From assembly GCA_029204225.1 (NCBI GenBank), contig CM055103.1, positions 40,460,599 through 40,524,598 of the forward strand: a stretch of DNA of 64,000 nt, in the 5' to 3' direction. The translations under genes and the position numbers were made by a program. This DNA is from Diphasiastrum complanatum. Taxonomy: Eukaryota > Streptophyta > Lycopodiopsida > Lycopodiales > Lycopodiaceae. This document shows positions 12,181 through 25,245 of the stretch, piece after piece. The notes under the pieces are model-generated. The model did not search any database and was not told the DNA's origin. It was given only the letters and a program-made list of their open reading frames with translations. The stretch's first letter is position 1, and every line of letters starts with the position of its first letter.

Positions 12181-12261
12181 TATTATTATTTGTTAGGTTG
12201 TTATTAATTGTAATGTATAAAAATGAAGATCAAAAGTAGAGAAGAAGAAGATTCTGTTTAA

Positions 12262-12705
12262 ACCGACAATCATCCAATGAATGAATAATAAGTTACATAT
12301 CTGATTCATGAAGTAAGATTCACAAATCAAAAATTCTATTGTCCATTAACAATGCTCATACTCTCTTACCACTCAATCAAGTCAATCCCTCAAAAGATTG
12401 CACAAGTCTTAGAATAAAGATAAAAAAGAGAAGATAATCAATCTTCAAAAAACTGTAGGCAAAGAGACTCAGTACAGAAAAGGAGAATAGCCTAAAGCAA
12501 CTATGGTTATAACTTATAATCAATCCAACGAATGAATAATAACATCAAGAACACTATCAAGGCAACATAAACTAAGATTCACAAATAAGAAGAAATTTAA
12601 TTCTAACAAAGCATGATAAACTAAGATACATAACATTAACGGACGAAGTTCATACTCTCATATCACTTAATCAAGTCTCAAAATATTGCACAAGTCTCAA
12701 AATTA
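12262..12705. repeat. diverged tandem duplication, two units of about 250 bp
   Basis: 12262-12415 and 12516-12705 share the ordered blocks atccaatgaatgaataata, taagattcacaaat, cattaac, catactctcttaccactcaatcaag and attgcacaagtct. Units are offset by about 254 bp with clear divergence. No coding signal. Confidence 0.6.
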
Positions 12706-13230
12706 CTAAACATGTCTTTTCTGACCTTTTTTCAGTGTTTTTCCCTTTGACTTGGCTTCTCTTAGAGTCCCATGTTTCCTAGTCCTCTTTGTGAGTAGGC
12801 CAGCCCTATCAAGGGGACCATCCCTCCTGGTAGAAGGCTTCCCCAATGTGGACCACGGTATCTATCTTCGAGCCTATATAGTAGTTGGAAATCTTTGGCA
12901 TAAAGAATGTATAGTGAGCAGAAAGGAATCCTCAAGGAAGAGGCTTTGCTAAATCCTTAGCAGCCTCCTGGACCATGGCTATATTCAGCATTACAATTAC
13001 TGAGCACATGGGCTAATTACTTGTAATAAATGACATATTATATGCATTATCATTTTTGGCAAATCAAATAGGCTTTGGAATCAACATAATTTGAATCTTC
13101 TTCTAAGATAGAAGGTATGCCAATAAAAGCTTCTAAAAAAAAAAGACATTGAGTCTACATTATTGAAGTAACTATGCTTATCAAGTGTGTCAATTACAAA
13201 GTGAGGGAAGTGATATTGGCATGCACTAAA
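12706..13230. other. spacer, nothing recognised
   Basis: Short open stretches occur (for example 12752-12952) but show no family resemblance. Confidence 0.4.
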
Positions 13231-13231
13231 A

Positions 13232-13561
13232 GTGAGGGACTTGATGGTGGCTTTGGAATTTGCATATCTGTGTATTCTCGGGGATTGGCTCACAATCATT
13301 CATAGCAGTAGCTTTGGAGCTAGCTTGGAAAGGTATTTTGTAGTAGAATCTGATATATTTTCTGGAGACATCATCAAACACATTGAAATAAAGTATCATT
13401 TTGTAAGAGATAAAGTACTCAAAAGGGAGATCATTCTAAGTTTTTGCAAAACACAATCTATGGCATTAGACATTTTCAAAAAGGCATTAACGATCAATAA
13501 TCAGAGCAAATTTAGCAAGATGCAGAATTCGAAACATCAATTTTTTCAAGATCCAAATTAA
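13232..13561 (+). pseudogene. copia RNase H C-terminal remnant
   Basis: The last part reads HIEIKYHFVRDKVLKREI, the conserved end of copia RNase H, followed by a FTKAL-like FKKAL. The upstream portion is too diverged to align. A purine run at 13559-13568 and TGTTGGAAC at 13569 follow directly, as expected for a polypurine tract and LTR start. Confidence 0.7.
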
Positions 13562-13568
13562 GGGGAAG

Positions 13569-14120
<552 letters not shown>

Positions 14121-14369
14121 TATTGCAAGGCATTATACTAGCATGTGTTTCACAATAAAGCTTTGGAGATTGTGGGCATTTTAATAAACTGAGAGACGAT
14201 TTTACAGAGCTACAAGAAGGTAAATGAAAGGGGCTACAATTTGCCAATTTATAGACCATGTTGGTGGTTGATTCAAACTCATTTTGTGGACTATATGTGA
14301 CAAAAACTCAAGATAGAAATTGTTGTCTGTAGGATATCTAAAAAGTGAAAAGTTTTACACGTGCGTACT

Positions 14370-14389
14370 CACACACACACACACACACA
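14370..14389. repeat. (CA)10 microsatellite
   Basis: Ten perfect CA units. Confidence 0.9.
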
Positions 14390-16600
14390 TGCTACTCATA
14401 AACACATGAAGTGCATGATCAAAGCTTTAATTTCATACAAGACTTTTTTAAAATACAACATCATGGTTTATTGAGGTGCATATATGCAGTGAAACCAATA
14501 GATAGTTCATTACATTGGATTGATAGATTATGAGGCCTTTTGTGACTATAAAATAATCATTCTCTATAAATCAATTAATCTCTTGATCAAAACCTAGTGA
14601 TCCAAAGCATTTGTTGACGTGGGTCTACCCAAAACTTGGTTGCTTGTAGTATAAAGAGTGCAAGATGGAGCTCTAAATTCTAATGTGTTTCCATTAAGAT
14701 AATCCTCAATCTTTTTCTATCTTTTGGTCAATTCTATCTATTGTTCACTCAATTTTTATACATTGGAAGCAAAGGCCTATGAGAGCTAGGAATAAGTTGA
14801 TTGCTTGACAAAATTGCATGGGATGGGTTAAGATAAAGTGAGCATTGCACATATTAAAAAGGCCAGAGGAAATAGGTGTAGGAATATACATACTCCTAAG
14901 TGATACATATGAGGGCACATCTACGAGGCCCTAATTCCATAATGATTATAGCACCTCTATTGAGAACCTTTTCCGTCAACATGTATTTTGAATATTCTTG
15001 CTCCTTAATGATGGAAAAAATCTGGTTTCCTATTCCTAGTGTTTAAATCCCTCTAGCTTTTATGGCTTTTTTACCTTGAATAATTGCAAACATGACAAGC
15101 AATACGCTTGATAGTTCATTAGATAGCAACCTTCTTTCATATAATTGTTAATTAGCTAAAATCGAAACAGAGCAAATTTCTAACTAGTACAAACCATTAG
15201 TTTGATCATTTTCTACTATATGATGCAGAGAATTTATATTTGCTTATTTGACCAAAGCTCTACAAAATAACTTTTTGATTAATGAAATTTCATAGATCTA
15301 GCCAAAAGACATCAAAATTTTCTTCCTCAATTGACAAAATTTTGCATGTACAGTTTCCACCCAATTTCAACAATTTTTTGAAATGTTCTTCATCAGGAAC
15401 TATGCTTTACTCCAAGTATATTTTTCATCGTGATCAGTACAAACAATCTTGACAAAGGAATGATCTTTCACCAGCCATTGGTGAGAATGGATGTGATGAT
15501 GATACAACACTACAAAGGGTGCGGAAGATGTGATAAAGATGGACTAGTAGATCAGGCATGAAAGGACTCATCATGCTAACTAGCAAATGACATTATGCTG
15601 ATAAATCTTATGAAGAGAACAAAAGTAGACATAGGCAAGATTTGAGGACCATGCAAAAAACGAATCATGTGTTACATAAACGAATTCAACAGGGATCAAC
15701 ACAAAACCAGTGAGACATGACATCTATATGGAAAAATTTATTTCGTGAATTTATCATACCAAAAAAAAACGAACCACCACCAAAATCCAGCAGATTACAA
15801 CAGCATTGCATTGACATATTATGATACCTAAGAGAATGAAACTCGTCCAATGGCTGATGACAGCAAAGGACAACAATAAATTGGATCGATGGTAATGAAA
15901 AAGCATAAATTCTGTTATTGAATTTAACAGACCATAAAGCCAAGGTGTCTGCGATTTAATTACATGTAAAAGCTCTTTCAAAGTCCATGGCTCCATGCAT
16001 TTGAATACATTCCAAAACCATACCATATCTAAACTATTAAACTTAACTTTCAAGCCAGCATTCCTTCTTCTTTTTAAAGATTTTAGGATAATCGTTGCAT
16101 GCAAGGGTCGAAGACATCTTTTGCTGTAAGCAACTTTGAAGAAATGACTGATTGTTGATGGTTTATCATTGGGTATACTGAAGAGAATGCAAGTCACAGA
16201 CCTCTGAAATAATCTTTAGTCCTGATACTGGGAATTCCATTCATAGTTGCCAGAAAACATCATATTTCATCGAATACAGCGTTTGAACGTTTTTGAAAGG
16301 TTTAGATGACCAAAAACACATACTGTACTTTCAATAAGCTCATGACGAATGAAAACACTGTATGCAGGATTTTTCAAACTGTTTTCAGGGCTTTATTCAA
16401 TAAGTTTTTGATCGCGAAAATTGATTGCCTATTGTTATATGTGCAATCTATTTGGCAGTTGCAAGCTAGAAAAGACAAGTACTGCCTGTTCTAGAACTAC
16501 AAACTAGAGAAAACCTGGTCTCTTGTTCAATGCCCATTAAGAAACTTGGAAATGTTGACGGTCTAGCATATTCATCCATATGCACACCTAAAAGCGCCTT
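14390..16600. other. AT-rich spacer
   Basis: No recognisable gene, RNA or transposon motif. An open reading on the minus strand at 15754-16197 has no family resemblance and may lie in the 3' flank of the PPR gene. Confidence 0.4.
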
Positions 16601-17081
16601 TCGTATACTGGTAACTATCATTCCAGTTCAACTACTTCCACAGAGAAAGTAGAAAATATCGGACATCAAATCAAATGAGGCTAAGACCATATAGAACTGA
16701 CTAAGAGGCACCCAAGGCTGCCAAAACAGCTCCAAAATCAAGTCTTTTCACTTTCCAAGAAAGCTAGTGCAGTTGTCTTTTTCACTTAACATCATCAATA
16801 ATTCCCACAGCACCAATCAACAATCTCGTCTCTGACAAGTTTTGAGATGACCTTGGTGATATTGTGAGAGTCCCCACATATTTGAAGCAGATTCTTCTTG
16901 ATGCAGATAGGTGTAGAAGGGGGCATGCTGATCAGCCCAAATGCAATGGCTAGCTTCTAACTGTGTTCACACAAATAATTCTCCTCAACTTCCACGTCAT
17001 GCAGCACAAAGTTCAAATCAAGCGTATATCGTGCCCCCTTCCCCCAACCCAACTTGGTCTCTCCAATTCCGCTCGGATCCC

Positions 17082-18594
17082 CTAGCTTTGTGGATGAGAT
17101 GCATCACCTACAACAAAGTCGTGCACCTGCCTGCCAGCTTCAAACCAGGTGCACCCTGGCATTTTTTTCACACCTGCATCATTCATTTCTTTCGTTATCT
17201 TTGCTACCTCATCGCTCCAGCCAGCTGCTGCATAGATGTTTGAGAGAAGCACATAAGGTGCAGCATCTTCTGGTTGCAACTTCACAACAGAGTCAAAGGC
17301 ACGTCTTCCTATTTCTAAATGGCCATGGTTTCTAGCAGCACCAAGTAAAGTCATCCAAACCAAAGCATTAGGCTGGATTGGCATTTTACTAATAAAGTCT
17401 TCAGCATCAGCCAGATACCCTGCACGGCCGAGAAGATCTACCATACAAGCATAGTGATCAATAGTGGGTATGACATCATCCTCTTTACACATGCAATCAA
17501 AAAGATGTTGACCTTTATCAACTAGGCCAGAATGGCTGCATGCAGATAGAACACTAAGATAGGTCACCTCATCAGGCTTTGTACCTTCCCTTTGCATTTG
17601 CTCCAAAAGTGTGAGAGCCTCCTTGCCAAGCCCTTGCTGTGCATATCCTGCAATCATTGCATTCCATGACACCACGTTTCGTTCATGCATATTGTTGAAC
17701 ACCTCACGTGCATCCTCAATGCGTCCACATTTTGCATACATGTCAACAAGGGTACTCCCTACAATCACATCTGACTCTAAGCAACTTTTAATGATGTCCA
17801 AATGGAGGTGCTTGCCCTGTTCGAGAGCTACAATGCTGGCACATGCTTTTAGGAGAACAACATATGTGACAATGTTGGGCTGCAAACCGTCCTGTTTCAT
17901 TTGCTCATACAGATCCAGAGCATCCTTGCCAAGACCTTGTTGTGCATAACCTGCAATTAATGCTGTCCATGACACCACGTCCCGTTCATGCATGTTGTTG
18001 AACACCTGACGTGCATCCTCTACACACCCACATTTTGCGTACATGTCAACAAGGGTGCTTCCTATAATCACATCTGACTCAAAGCCACTTTTAACAATGT
18101 CCAAATGGAACTTCTTGCCCTCTTCCAGGGCTGGGATTCTGGCACACGCTTTTAGGACAACAATAAATGTGACCTTGTTTGGTTGTATGCCTGTTTGTTG
18201 CATTTGCTTAAAAAGATTGATAGCCTCTTCGCCTTGTCCGTGATTGGCATATGCTGAGATAATAGTAGTCCATGAAAACACATTATGTTCAGGCATTGAG
18301 TCAAATACTTGGCGTGCATCCAACACACTACCACACTTAGCATACATGTTAACAAGGGTGTTCTTGAGGAAAATGTTCGAATGAAGCCCCTGTTGGACTA
18401 TGAAGGAATGCAAGCGCTTGCCCTCCACCAGGGCTCTCCTTCTGGCGCAGTCCTTCAAAAGGCAAGCATAGGCTTTGATTGGGGCCTGAACATTTTGCTG
18501 AACCATAAGCTCCACCATATGCAGTGCCTCTTTTAGTCGTCCCTCCTGACACAGTTTTCTCACATTCACGCCTTTGCCCAAGGAATCAGGCACC
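17082..18594 (-). other. PLS-E PPR array exon of gene 1
   Basis: It is a single exon coding about 504 residues from VPDSLGKG to the stop. Three P-L-S triplets can be counted by their MYAKCG-x-x-x-DAR signatures, each followed by VVSWTALIAGYA-like P motifs. The E region is complete (YVLLSNIYAAAGWSDEVAKI). Confidence 0.9.
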
Positions 18595-20576
18595 CTGTAT
18601 TGATTCATAGAATGACTAGAAAATAACAAATATGAAAAAAAACATTGCACTGGGAAATTTGAAACAGCAACAACAAAGAAGTTTCAGCCTGGAGCTCCAC
18701 AGTCCACACCAGGATAAACCATACCCAGATCTCAACTCACTACCAGATTGTACTCGGCCCAAAGCCATTGTGGCCACTTTTGCTTTAACCCAGGGGGGGT
18801 TTAGCCAACCTTCAATCCATAGACCCTCATGAGTACTCTTATGTTCAAAGTCCGGGTACTTTGGATTTTTCTACATAACAGTACACACACAGATCAGCAG
18901 GAACAATAGCATCAACTTAAAGAGATTGATTACAATAAGCCATTAATCAGCCTCATACACATAGGTAGTACCATTAAAGACTTTTCACCAGGCGCCAGTC
19001 AAAAGCTAAAAAATCAAGAAAATCAAACCAGAAATGTACAGTCTACATCTATCATCTTGGCCTCAGTGTACAAGACATCTTCAAGAGGATTGTCAAGATA
19101 GATGGATAGCTACACCTTAATAAATCTGGTGTCCCACCATTGTGATGGATCCAAGAAAAACTCCTGCCAAAGCTGTTCCACCCTAACTACATTTCCTGTA
19201 TGAGTCACAACATTTGGAAAATATGATTAAGGAATATTGATGTGGCAAGTTTCATAATCTCTACTAGTTCTTTGGTCCCAGGTTCGAGCCTCCCCTTGGA
19301 AACCATGAAGCATAATCTCTACTAGTTCACCTCTCTCCTCAGTCAGACGTGCTGATGGAGAAAAAGAAATGCAAGCAATGAGAAAACAAAGGAGCATACT
19401 AGAGATCTCAGGTGTTGTGAAGCCGGATTGCCCCTGTTCTTGACCTTGTACCATGACAGCTACCCTGACATGCACCAAAGGGGGATGGAACCTGCTATCA
19501 ATCCAAAGTGCCTTCTCTGCACTACTCCTATGTCGGAGGTCCGGAAGTGTCGGATTTCTCTGAAAGCAAACACTGGCTTTAGCCATAGTTAACCTCAAGC
19601 AAATGTATTAAAAAGATCACAACTCTTGAAATAGAATAGAGTGCAATCAGCATAGTTGCATGAGGTACCAAATTGTATAATTTGAGACCAGCTCATGTCT
19701 TGGACTACACAGTAAGTCCATTGAAATGATTGAAGCAGACTGGGCCTTGAACGAACAACGCTAATAGAGCAAGCTGCTGAGGGTTTATCCAGGAAGTGGA
19801 CTGCCAGCAAAATCCTGAGCAAGCAAACTACTAGTTCCCTGGAAAACTAAGATCGAGCGGTGCAAATTGCAAGAAGAATCCCTCACTTGTATAATATAGT
19901 GTTTGAATGAGTGAATTCCGTAGATAGGATGGTGGCAGATTCACCTTGTTAGTCCTATTGTCCCACCACTGCGAAGAATCTGAGAAGAACTCCTCCATAA
20001 GATGCTTTGTCCTCCATGTCTGGCCTCCTGCACTACAAAGAGAGAGAGAGAGGAGAAGAAGATGATCAGACAGAATGTCATTGATGGGTTGGGTGAGAGT
20101 AGTCGGTGGTCAAAGAACTAGCAACATAAATAAATAGCAGATCATGATTCTTAGGGTCATTCTTCAACAACGAAAACCTGCATCCATTAATAAAGGATAG
20201 GAAAACCCATCGACAAAAACCTGCTTTCACTTAAGAAAGGAAGGAAAACCCATCAACAAAAACGTGATTTCACTTAAGAAAGGATGGAAAACCCATCAAA
20301 ATAACTCTGCTTTCACTTAAGAAAGGATGCAAAACCCATCAACAAAAACCTGCTTTCACTCAATAAATGATCGGAAAACCCATTAACAGAGAACCCTGCT
20401 TTCATTGATAAAGAATGGTAAACCCATCAGCATACGGAAGGATGAAACATTGAATCCAAGGTGCAGCACAAGCACCAGCAAGATTAGAAAATGAAGAATA
20501 AGAAGTGGGCACCTTGATGATGTGGATGATTTGGGCTCCAACAAAGGCCCATGCTTCCTGCTGATGCTGCTGCCAT
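17082..20576 (-). CDS. PDF-motif/PPR fusion protein, gene 1 (681 aa, six exons, model)
   Basis: Exons on the minus strand are 20513-20576, 19945-20027, 19400-19559, 19116-19195, 18725-18870 and 17082-18594. Every junction has GT...AG, phases agree, and the sum is 2046 nt with a single stop. The start MAAASAGSMG was chosen because gene 2 has the matching MAAAGGW. Residues about 20-130 hold two PDF motifs of the organellar single-stranded DNA-binding (OSB) type. Residues about 178-680 are a PLS-type PPR array with three MYAKCG S-motifs and an E-type end (PGCTWFEAGRQVHDFVVG), without DYW. PPR-E proteins specify organellar RNA editing sites and OSB PDF motifs bind single strands, so an organellar RNA or DNA role is inferred. 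No OB fold was seen. A separate ATG (MNQYRVPDS) at 18606-18608 could alternatively start a stand-alone PPR protein. Confidence 0.75.
18595..18724 (-). other. 130-bp intron joining PDF and PPR exons (gene 1)
   Basis: Donor GG|GTATGG and acceptor ATACAG|GG keep the frame (RSG-VPDS). A second acceptor TTTTCTAG 13 nt further upstream in transcript order also keeps the frame. Confidence 0.65.
18725..20576 (-). other. PDF-motif exons of gene 1
   Basis: PDF motif 1 is split between exon 2 (WRTKHLMEEFFSDSSQWWDNR) and exon 3 (RNPTLPDLRHRSS...LW). PDF motif 2 is split between exon 4 (LWQEFFLDPSQWWDTRFIK) and exon 5 (KNPKYPDFEHKSTHEGLW, then NPPWVKAKVA). Both interruptions fall at the same place, after the lysine that follows WWDxR, which points to duplication of an exon pair. 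The W-x-E-F-F-x-D-P-x-Q-WWD-x-R plus NP-x-YPDF-x-HK pattern is the OSB PDF motif from family knowledge. Confidence 0.78.
20168..20425. repeat. intronic minisatellite, unit about 43 bp, six copies
   Basis: The unit contains tgctttcacttaagaaagga and aaaacccatcaac with small changes between copies. It fills most of intron 1 of gene 1 (20028-20512), an intron absent from gene 2. Confidence 0.85.
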
Positions 20577-20700
20577 GTCTGCCTGCTTTGGTTTGCTTGG
20601 CTTTAGATGGATGGATCGTATTTCCAGTCCAGAGGATAAAACGAGAACACAAGAAAGGGAGTCATAAATCATAAGAACAAAATTTGGGAATCACCTGGCT

Positions 20701-20785
20701 AATTGTATCATTAATCTTAATCCCTCCTTGGATTCCCAACCTGGCAAATTGTATCACTCATCTTAATCCCTCCTTGAGTCCATTG
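20701..20785. repeat. short tandem duplication
   Basis: The words aattgtatcat.aatcttaat and ccctccttg occur twice, about 45 bp apart. Confidence 0.75.
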
Positions 20786-21229
20786 CAGCAAGGCAACAAC
20801 CCAAAAAGGAGGGTACCTCTGACTCCAAAATCTTAAGGAAATGCTTTTGACCTCTTGAATGTAAGTGTTGTATATATTGACCTCTACTCTTGAGTGTTAT
20901 AACCAAACATCTGGATGATCATGCATGAGACCATTATTTTATTGCGGCCAAAGTCTAGAGGCAATACCTTCCTATAGAAGCAGGCTAGCATGCCCCTAGA
21001 TGCTTGCATCGCACCTAGTCGTGATAGGGAAGGCCCAAGATTGAGGGCCTTCCTTTGTGTAAGGTCCTTCGCTCAATGGTGGCAGTCTGACAACAAGGAA
21101 ATGAAACGTTCTAATGGTGAAAATAAAAAATGATATCATCTCTATTCCAATTACCCATCATATGTAATCTCCGATTAAAGTTTCTACCACATGCGGCATG
21201 GCCCTCATGATGCACACAAATGATCAACA
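20786..21229. other. spacer
   Basis: Nothing recognised. Confidence 0.4.
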
Positions 21230-22045
21230 ATCTGGAAAACAGTAGAAAAATTCTGGTGATAAGGAGATCTGCAACAGATGCAAGAGATTAGGTCACACAG
21301 AAGATAAGTGTTGGTTATATCCAAAGATTGAATACAGGGTCATGCAGCAGTAGACTATTATCAGAATCCCAGAAACAAAAAGGAGCAGAATCGAAGCGAA
21401 CCTTCAAATTCAAACTATGTCGAAGACAAAGCAGAATGCTCCAGAGTAGCAGAAGACAAGACAACAAGGAACTCAGCAGCTTATGTTAGTGCTGATCTAT
21501 GTTGTTCAACAAATTCAAAAACTCGAGAAGTAGTACTTGATTCGGGAGCCACCTCACATTTTGTTTCCTCGAAATAAATATTATCTGAGTACAAAAAGAC
21601 GAACTATTCGAGATTCATTATACTTGGAGACGGTTCTAAGCACGTAGTTGATGGAACTGGTGTATATGGCTGGACACAAATAAGGGTGACAAGAAACTAG
21701 AGGAAGTTCTCATGTCCCTACTCTTGACAAAGATCTTCTATCCGTAGCTAAGATAGTCGATACAGACATGTTAGTAACCTTCACAAAGAACTCCTGTAAA
21801 TTGTTCGATGAAGATTCTGATAACCTAGTTGCTAAAGGCAACAGAGAAGGAAATTTGTATCACTTGAACATTCGAACTTGAATCGAACAAGCGAATCAAA
21901 CTCAAGAATCGACATATATTTTGTGGCACAAGAGGCTATGTCACATGAACATGGAAGCCTTGTACCAAGCCAACAAAAGTCAGAAAATTGAAGGAGTCGA
22001 AATCAAAAGTAGAGATCCAGGGAGATTTGAAGCTTATCATTAACC
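21230..22045 (+). pseudogene. copia C 5' fragment: gag end, protease, GAG-pre-integrase
   Basis: Translated in shifting frames, it shows the zinc knuckle CNRCKRLGHTEDKCW (21267-21317), the protease motif VVLDSGATSHFVSSK (about 21530-21578), and ILWHKRLCHMNMEALYQANK (about 21920-21975). Several stops and frameshifts lie between them. The fragment stops near 22045, and the same element seems to resume at 26128 with its RT end and RNase H. The integrase and most of the RT are gone. Confidence 0.78.
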
Positions 22046-25000
22046 TGTAAGAATCAAAATGTAGTGTTGAACCATGTTAATTCTTCTGTCTAAATCATAG
22101 AATCAGGTGTGGATTTGTGGTATCCATCTGATGGGCATGCCAGTCATCCAAATTAATGGATTCTCCAGTGTTTGGGAGAAAGAGATAATATCCTGTAGTG
22201 ATTATAGGACAGCTAGATGATCAGTGGATCTCTAGAATATCAGACAAGGCGGTTAAGGGTTTTTTGGAAGGAAAAGCTGATGGTATGGGACATCAGTAAT
22301 TTTGGAAAGGGAAATTTAGGACTGTAAAGATCTGATGATCAATGGTGTGTTTTAGTACCTAAACGCGATATGGGAAAAATAAAATTGTTTAATCAAATGT
22401 GGGGTATTTTGGAAATTTTGAGGTTTAATCTAGATCCCAAAGTAGTATCTCATTATTTACAAAATTAGAGGCCCTCAAATCTATTTCTTGCTTATTTAAT
22501 TAATCCTTTACTTCTTACTAGTTTCTCAAATATAAGACATCAGACTGGTTTATATGATTCTTTCCAGCATGAAGTTATTCTTCTGAAAGACTGTTATGTC
22601 ATATAAATTACTACTTATGTGAATAGACTTGGAATTCAGATAAATTCTAAGGTCAAAGTGTTTCAATGTCTTAAACCTTGGATATCTCTGTTGCATAAAT
22701 GGATTTCAGAGGAATGATAGTTCTGTCACTCAGGTTGGAAATATTTGAAGGAAAAGTCATGTTTGTAATTGAATGAATCCTTTAATGGAATGCACTTATT
22801 ATTGACTTTTCTTGGATTTGGATATTTTCATATATCATCTTTCCAGTTAACTTTTATTGAAATTTATAATTTCTTTAAAAGGAGGGGTGAAGTGATGGGA
22901 TAAAATTCTATTTGGGAATCTGTGGATTGAATAGTTTTCGGAAGAGAACCAACTTTGGTATAGAAATGAGATTTGGTCTGAAAGTAATTTCGGATAGATT
23001 CAGAGTAAGATACCGAATTGGAACTTTTCGAAAAAAAGGAATTCTCTAGGGATTGTGTGAACAGTCTGGAATTAGAACAAGTTTGATATTTGAATTATTA
23101 TCTATAAGTAGTATAGTAAAAGGCCAACGGTTACTAATTCCATTTTAATTGGAATAGAAGTAAGTTTGATCAAAATTTAAGTCTGATAGTTTTGTATTGG
23201 GATCAACCTAATCTTAGTTTGAGTACTAGGATCAGAGAGGGGTTGATTGAGTGGAAGAAATTATGCTATTAGAGAAAATTGGATTGGAAAACTGCTGAGA
23301 GAGAATGTTATTTGTCTCAAAGATTCTCGGATATGTTATTTACTCATGAGAAATAGAAAATCTTTTGTAGCTGAGTTACAGGATCTCAGTGAGATATGTG
23401 AGTAACATATGTGGGTTCTGGACGAATCTGCCAGATAAAAATGTGTTTATGTACGGGGTCATAGTGAGATTATTCACATATGTGCATGATTGATCTTGTA
23501 TGAATCTATTGTGTATTCTTGGTTACTAGAGTTATTTGGTGCACTTAACCTAATCGATGAACATAGACATATGATCAAGTATTGTTGGACGAATACTTGT
23601 AGAGTTAACAAATCCTTTTGTGGAAGATTTATGGATTAACTTATGAATGATTTGGATACGGATCTAAATGTGGTGTTATGCTAGTATAATTAAGATTTGC
23701 ACCTAGACATTTGAGATTTCGGAATCATTGGCAATTAACTTGAGTAGTTGATTACTCCAGAATGAAGTTAATTGGTAAAACGATCAGTGTGATGTGGATT
23801 CACCAAAAACTGATAGTTTTTATATTGCTTGTAGGACGCATGATTAGTGACTCATTTGGGTTCATCAGTTAAAATTATCTGCATTGGATATACAGTATTC
23901 TTGGGATAGAGCATTCCTTAGTTAAGGAATAGACTCAGCTCATTAGTGATTGTATCCCAGAGCGCTCAATTGGATAACGAATCATAATGAATCCAAGAAT
24001 AATAACTGAATTGATATTCAGCAGGACTTTGGGTATCTAGATTTGATTCTAGATTGTAATCTAAATTTTTTTGTAGTGGAAGATGATGGTCATTTTGGTA
24101 TGCATTCAATCTTTAATTACCAGTTGTTTATGAAACTTAAATCTTGCACTTCAGTCAAAGAATCTTGGTTGAAGAACATTCCTAAATCCAGTATTTTCCT
24201 TAGTGGAAAGATTTTGGAATGATTCTTACTTTTCTTGAGTTATGTTGGACATATACTCCAGTATGCTGTAAATGATTATGGTTTGGATTCCAGAACAACT
24301 ATGATTCCAGAAAAACTATGATTGACGAATCATATGAATCTAAATATTTATGATTAATGAATCATAAATATATACTTAATTATTTTCAAGGGCTTATAAG
24401 AAATAGTGATGATTCTTAAGTGTGATGATTAATTCTTGATCTATTAATTTGAGTAAGAGTTCGGATTAGTGCTTTGAATCTCTTTACTCCAGTATTTTAA
24501 TTGAGAACCTCTAGATCTTACAGACATTCTCACAAGAAAAGTTATTTTACTTGTGGAGAATTTAGTTTATCTAGTGGATGTTATTCTGCTACAATTTATG
24601 GTCTGCAGATGCTTGAGTACAGTTCTTCATTCGATTGGATCTCCAGTTATTCTAGGAGACAGACAAGTCTATTAAGATGAATGAATGTTATTTTCTTACA
24701 TTTGGTGCTAGAAACATGTGCATTTAACTCAAAAAAGTATCTGGGATACTCAGAGTTGAGTTTTAATCATTCTATATCTTAATGATTCTCCTAGAGATTC
24801 TAGTTAAATGAATTATCATATCTTAGAATTGGATTCTAAGGATAGTTGTACTTGGAAGTTTTTTATGAATTGTCTGCCAGAGTTTGTGGATAATTTTAGA
24901 CTGTAATTATCATTTTTTTCTTTAACTATAATCTCGTAAGTTAGAGAATATTTCACTTAATGGTTCATGTAAGTGTTTACATGAAGGTGATGTTACTAAC

Positions 25001-25245
25001 TTGTGTTGATTGTAACCTTGTTGAGAAAATATATCTCTTAGTGTACTTTTCAAACCAGAGTTTGTAATCCAAAACAGAGATTAACGATTGGAAATAGGTT
25101 TATCTCTGAGTACTTGTTTGATATGAAAGTCAGACTAAGGATAATGATTTTTTCGGCTAATATCGAAAATCAAAGGAACTATTCATGTCCTTCTTTCTTG
25201 TTTTGGGGAGCTTCTAAGAATAGAAGCAATTTAAGGAGGGAAGGA
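22046..25245. other. unassigned AT-rich segment, probably internal part of an LTR element
   Basis: It lies inside copia C and ends at a purine-rich run (25230-25245) followed by an LTR. The plus-strand frames are full of stops, and I could not match any stretch to gag, protease, RT or integrase. One semi-open piece at about 22400-22720 gave no family I recognise. Confidence 0.4.

Larger units (their letters stand above)
16620..20690. repeat. segmental duplication, copy 1
   Basis: Coding exons, introns and about 450 bp downstream of the stop align with 38480-43130 in the same orientation, offset about 22 kb. Shared flanking words include cagagaaagta and gccagtgcagttg-like sequence downstream. 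Confidence 0.8.

Noticed and set aside
15754-16197. 147-aa minus-strand frame downstream of PPR gene 1
   Set aside because: No family resemblance, biased hydrophobic composition, and no counterpart in duplication copy 2.
20168-20425. CRISPR-like array of spaced repeats
   Set aside because: Units are contiguous and drifted with no unique spacers; an intronic minisatellite in a plant gene.
22400-22720. Possible endogenous viral sequence
   Set aside because: Only a semi-open stretch with no motif I could name; not enough to claim a viral origin.
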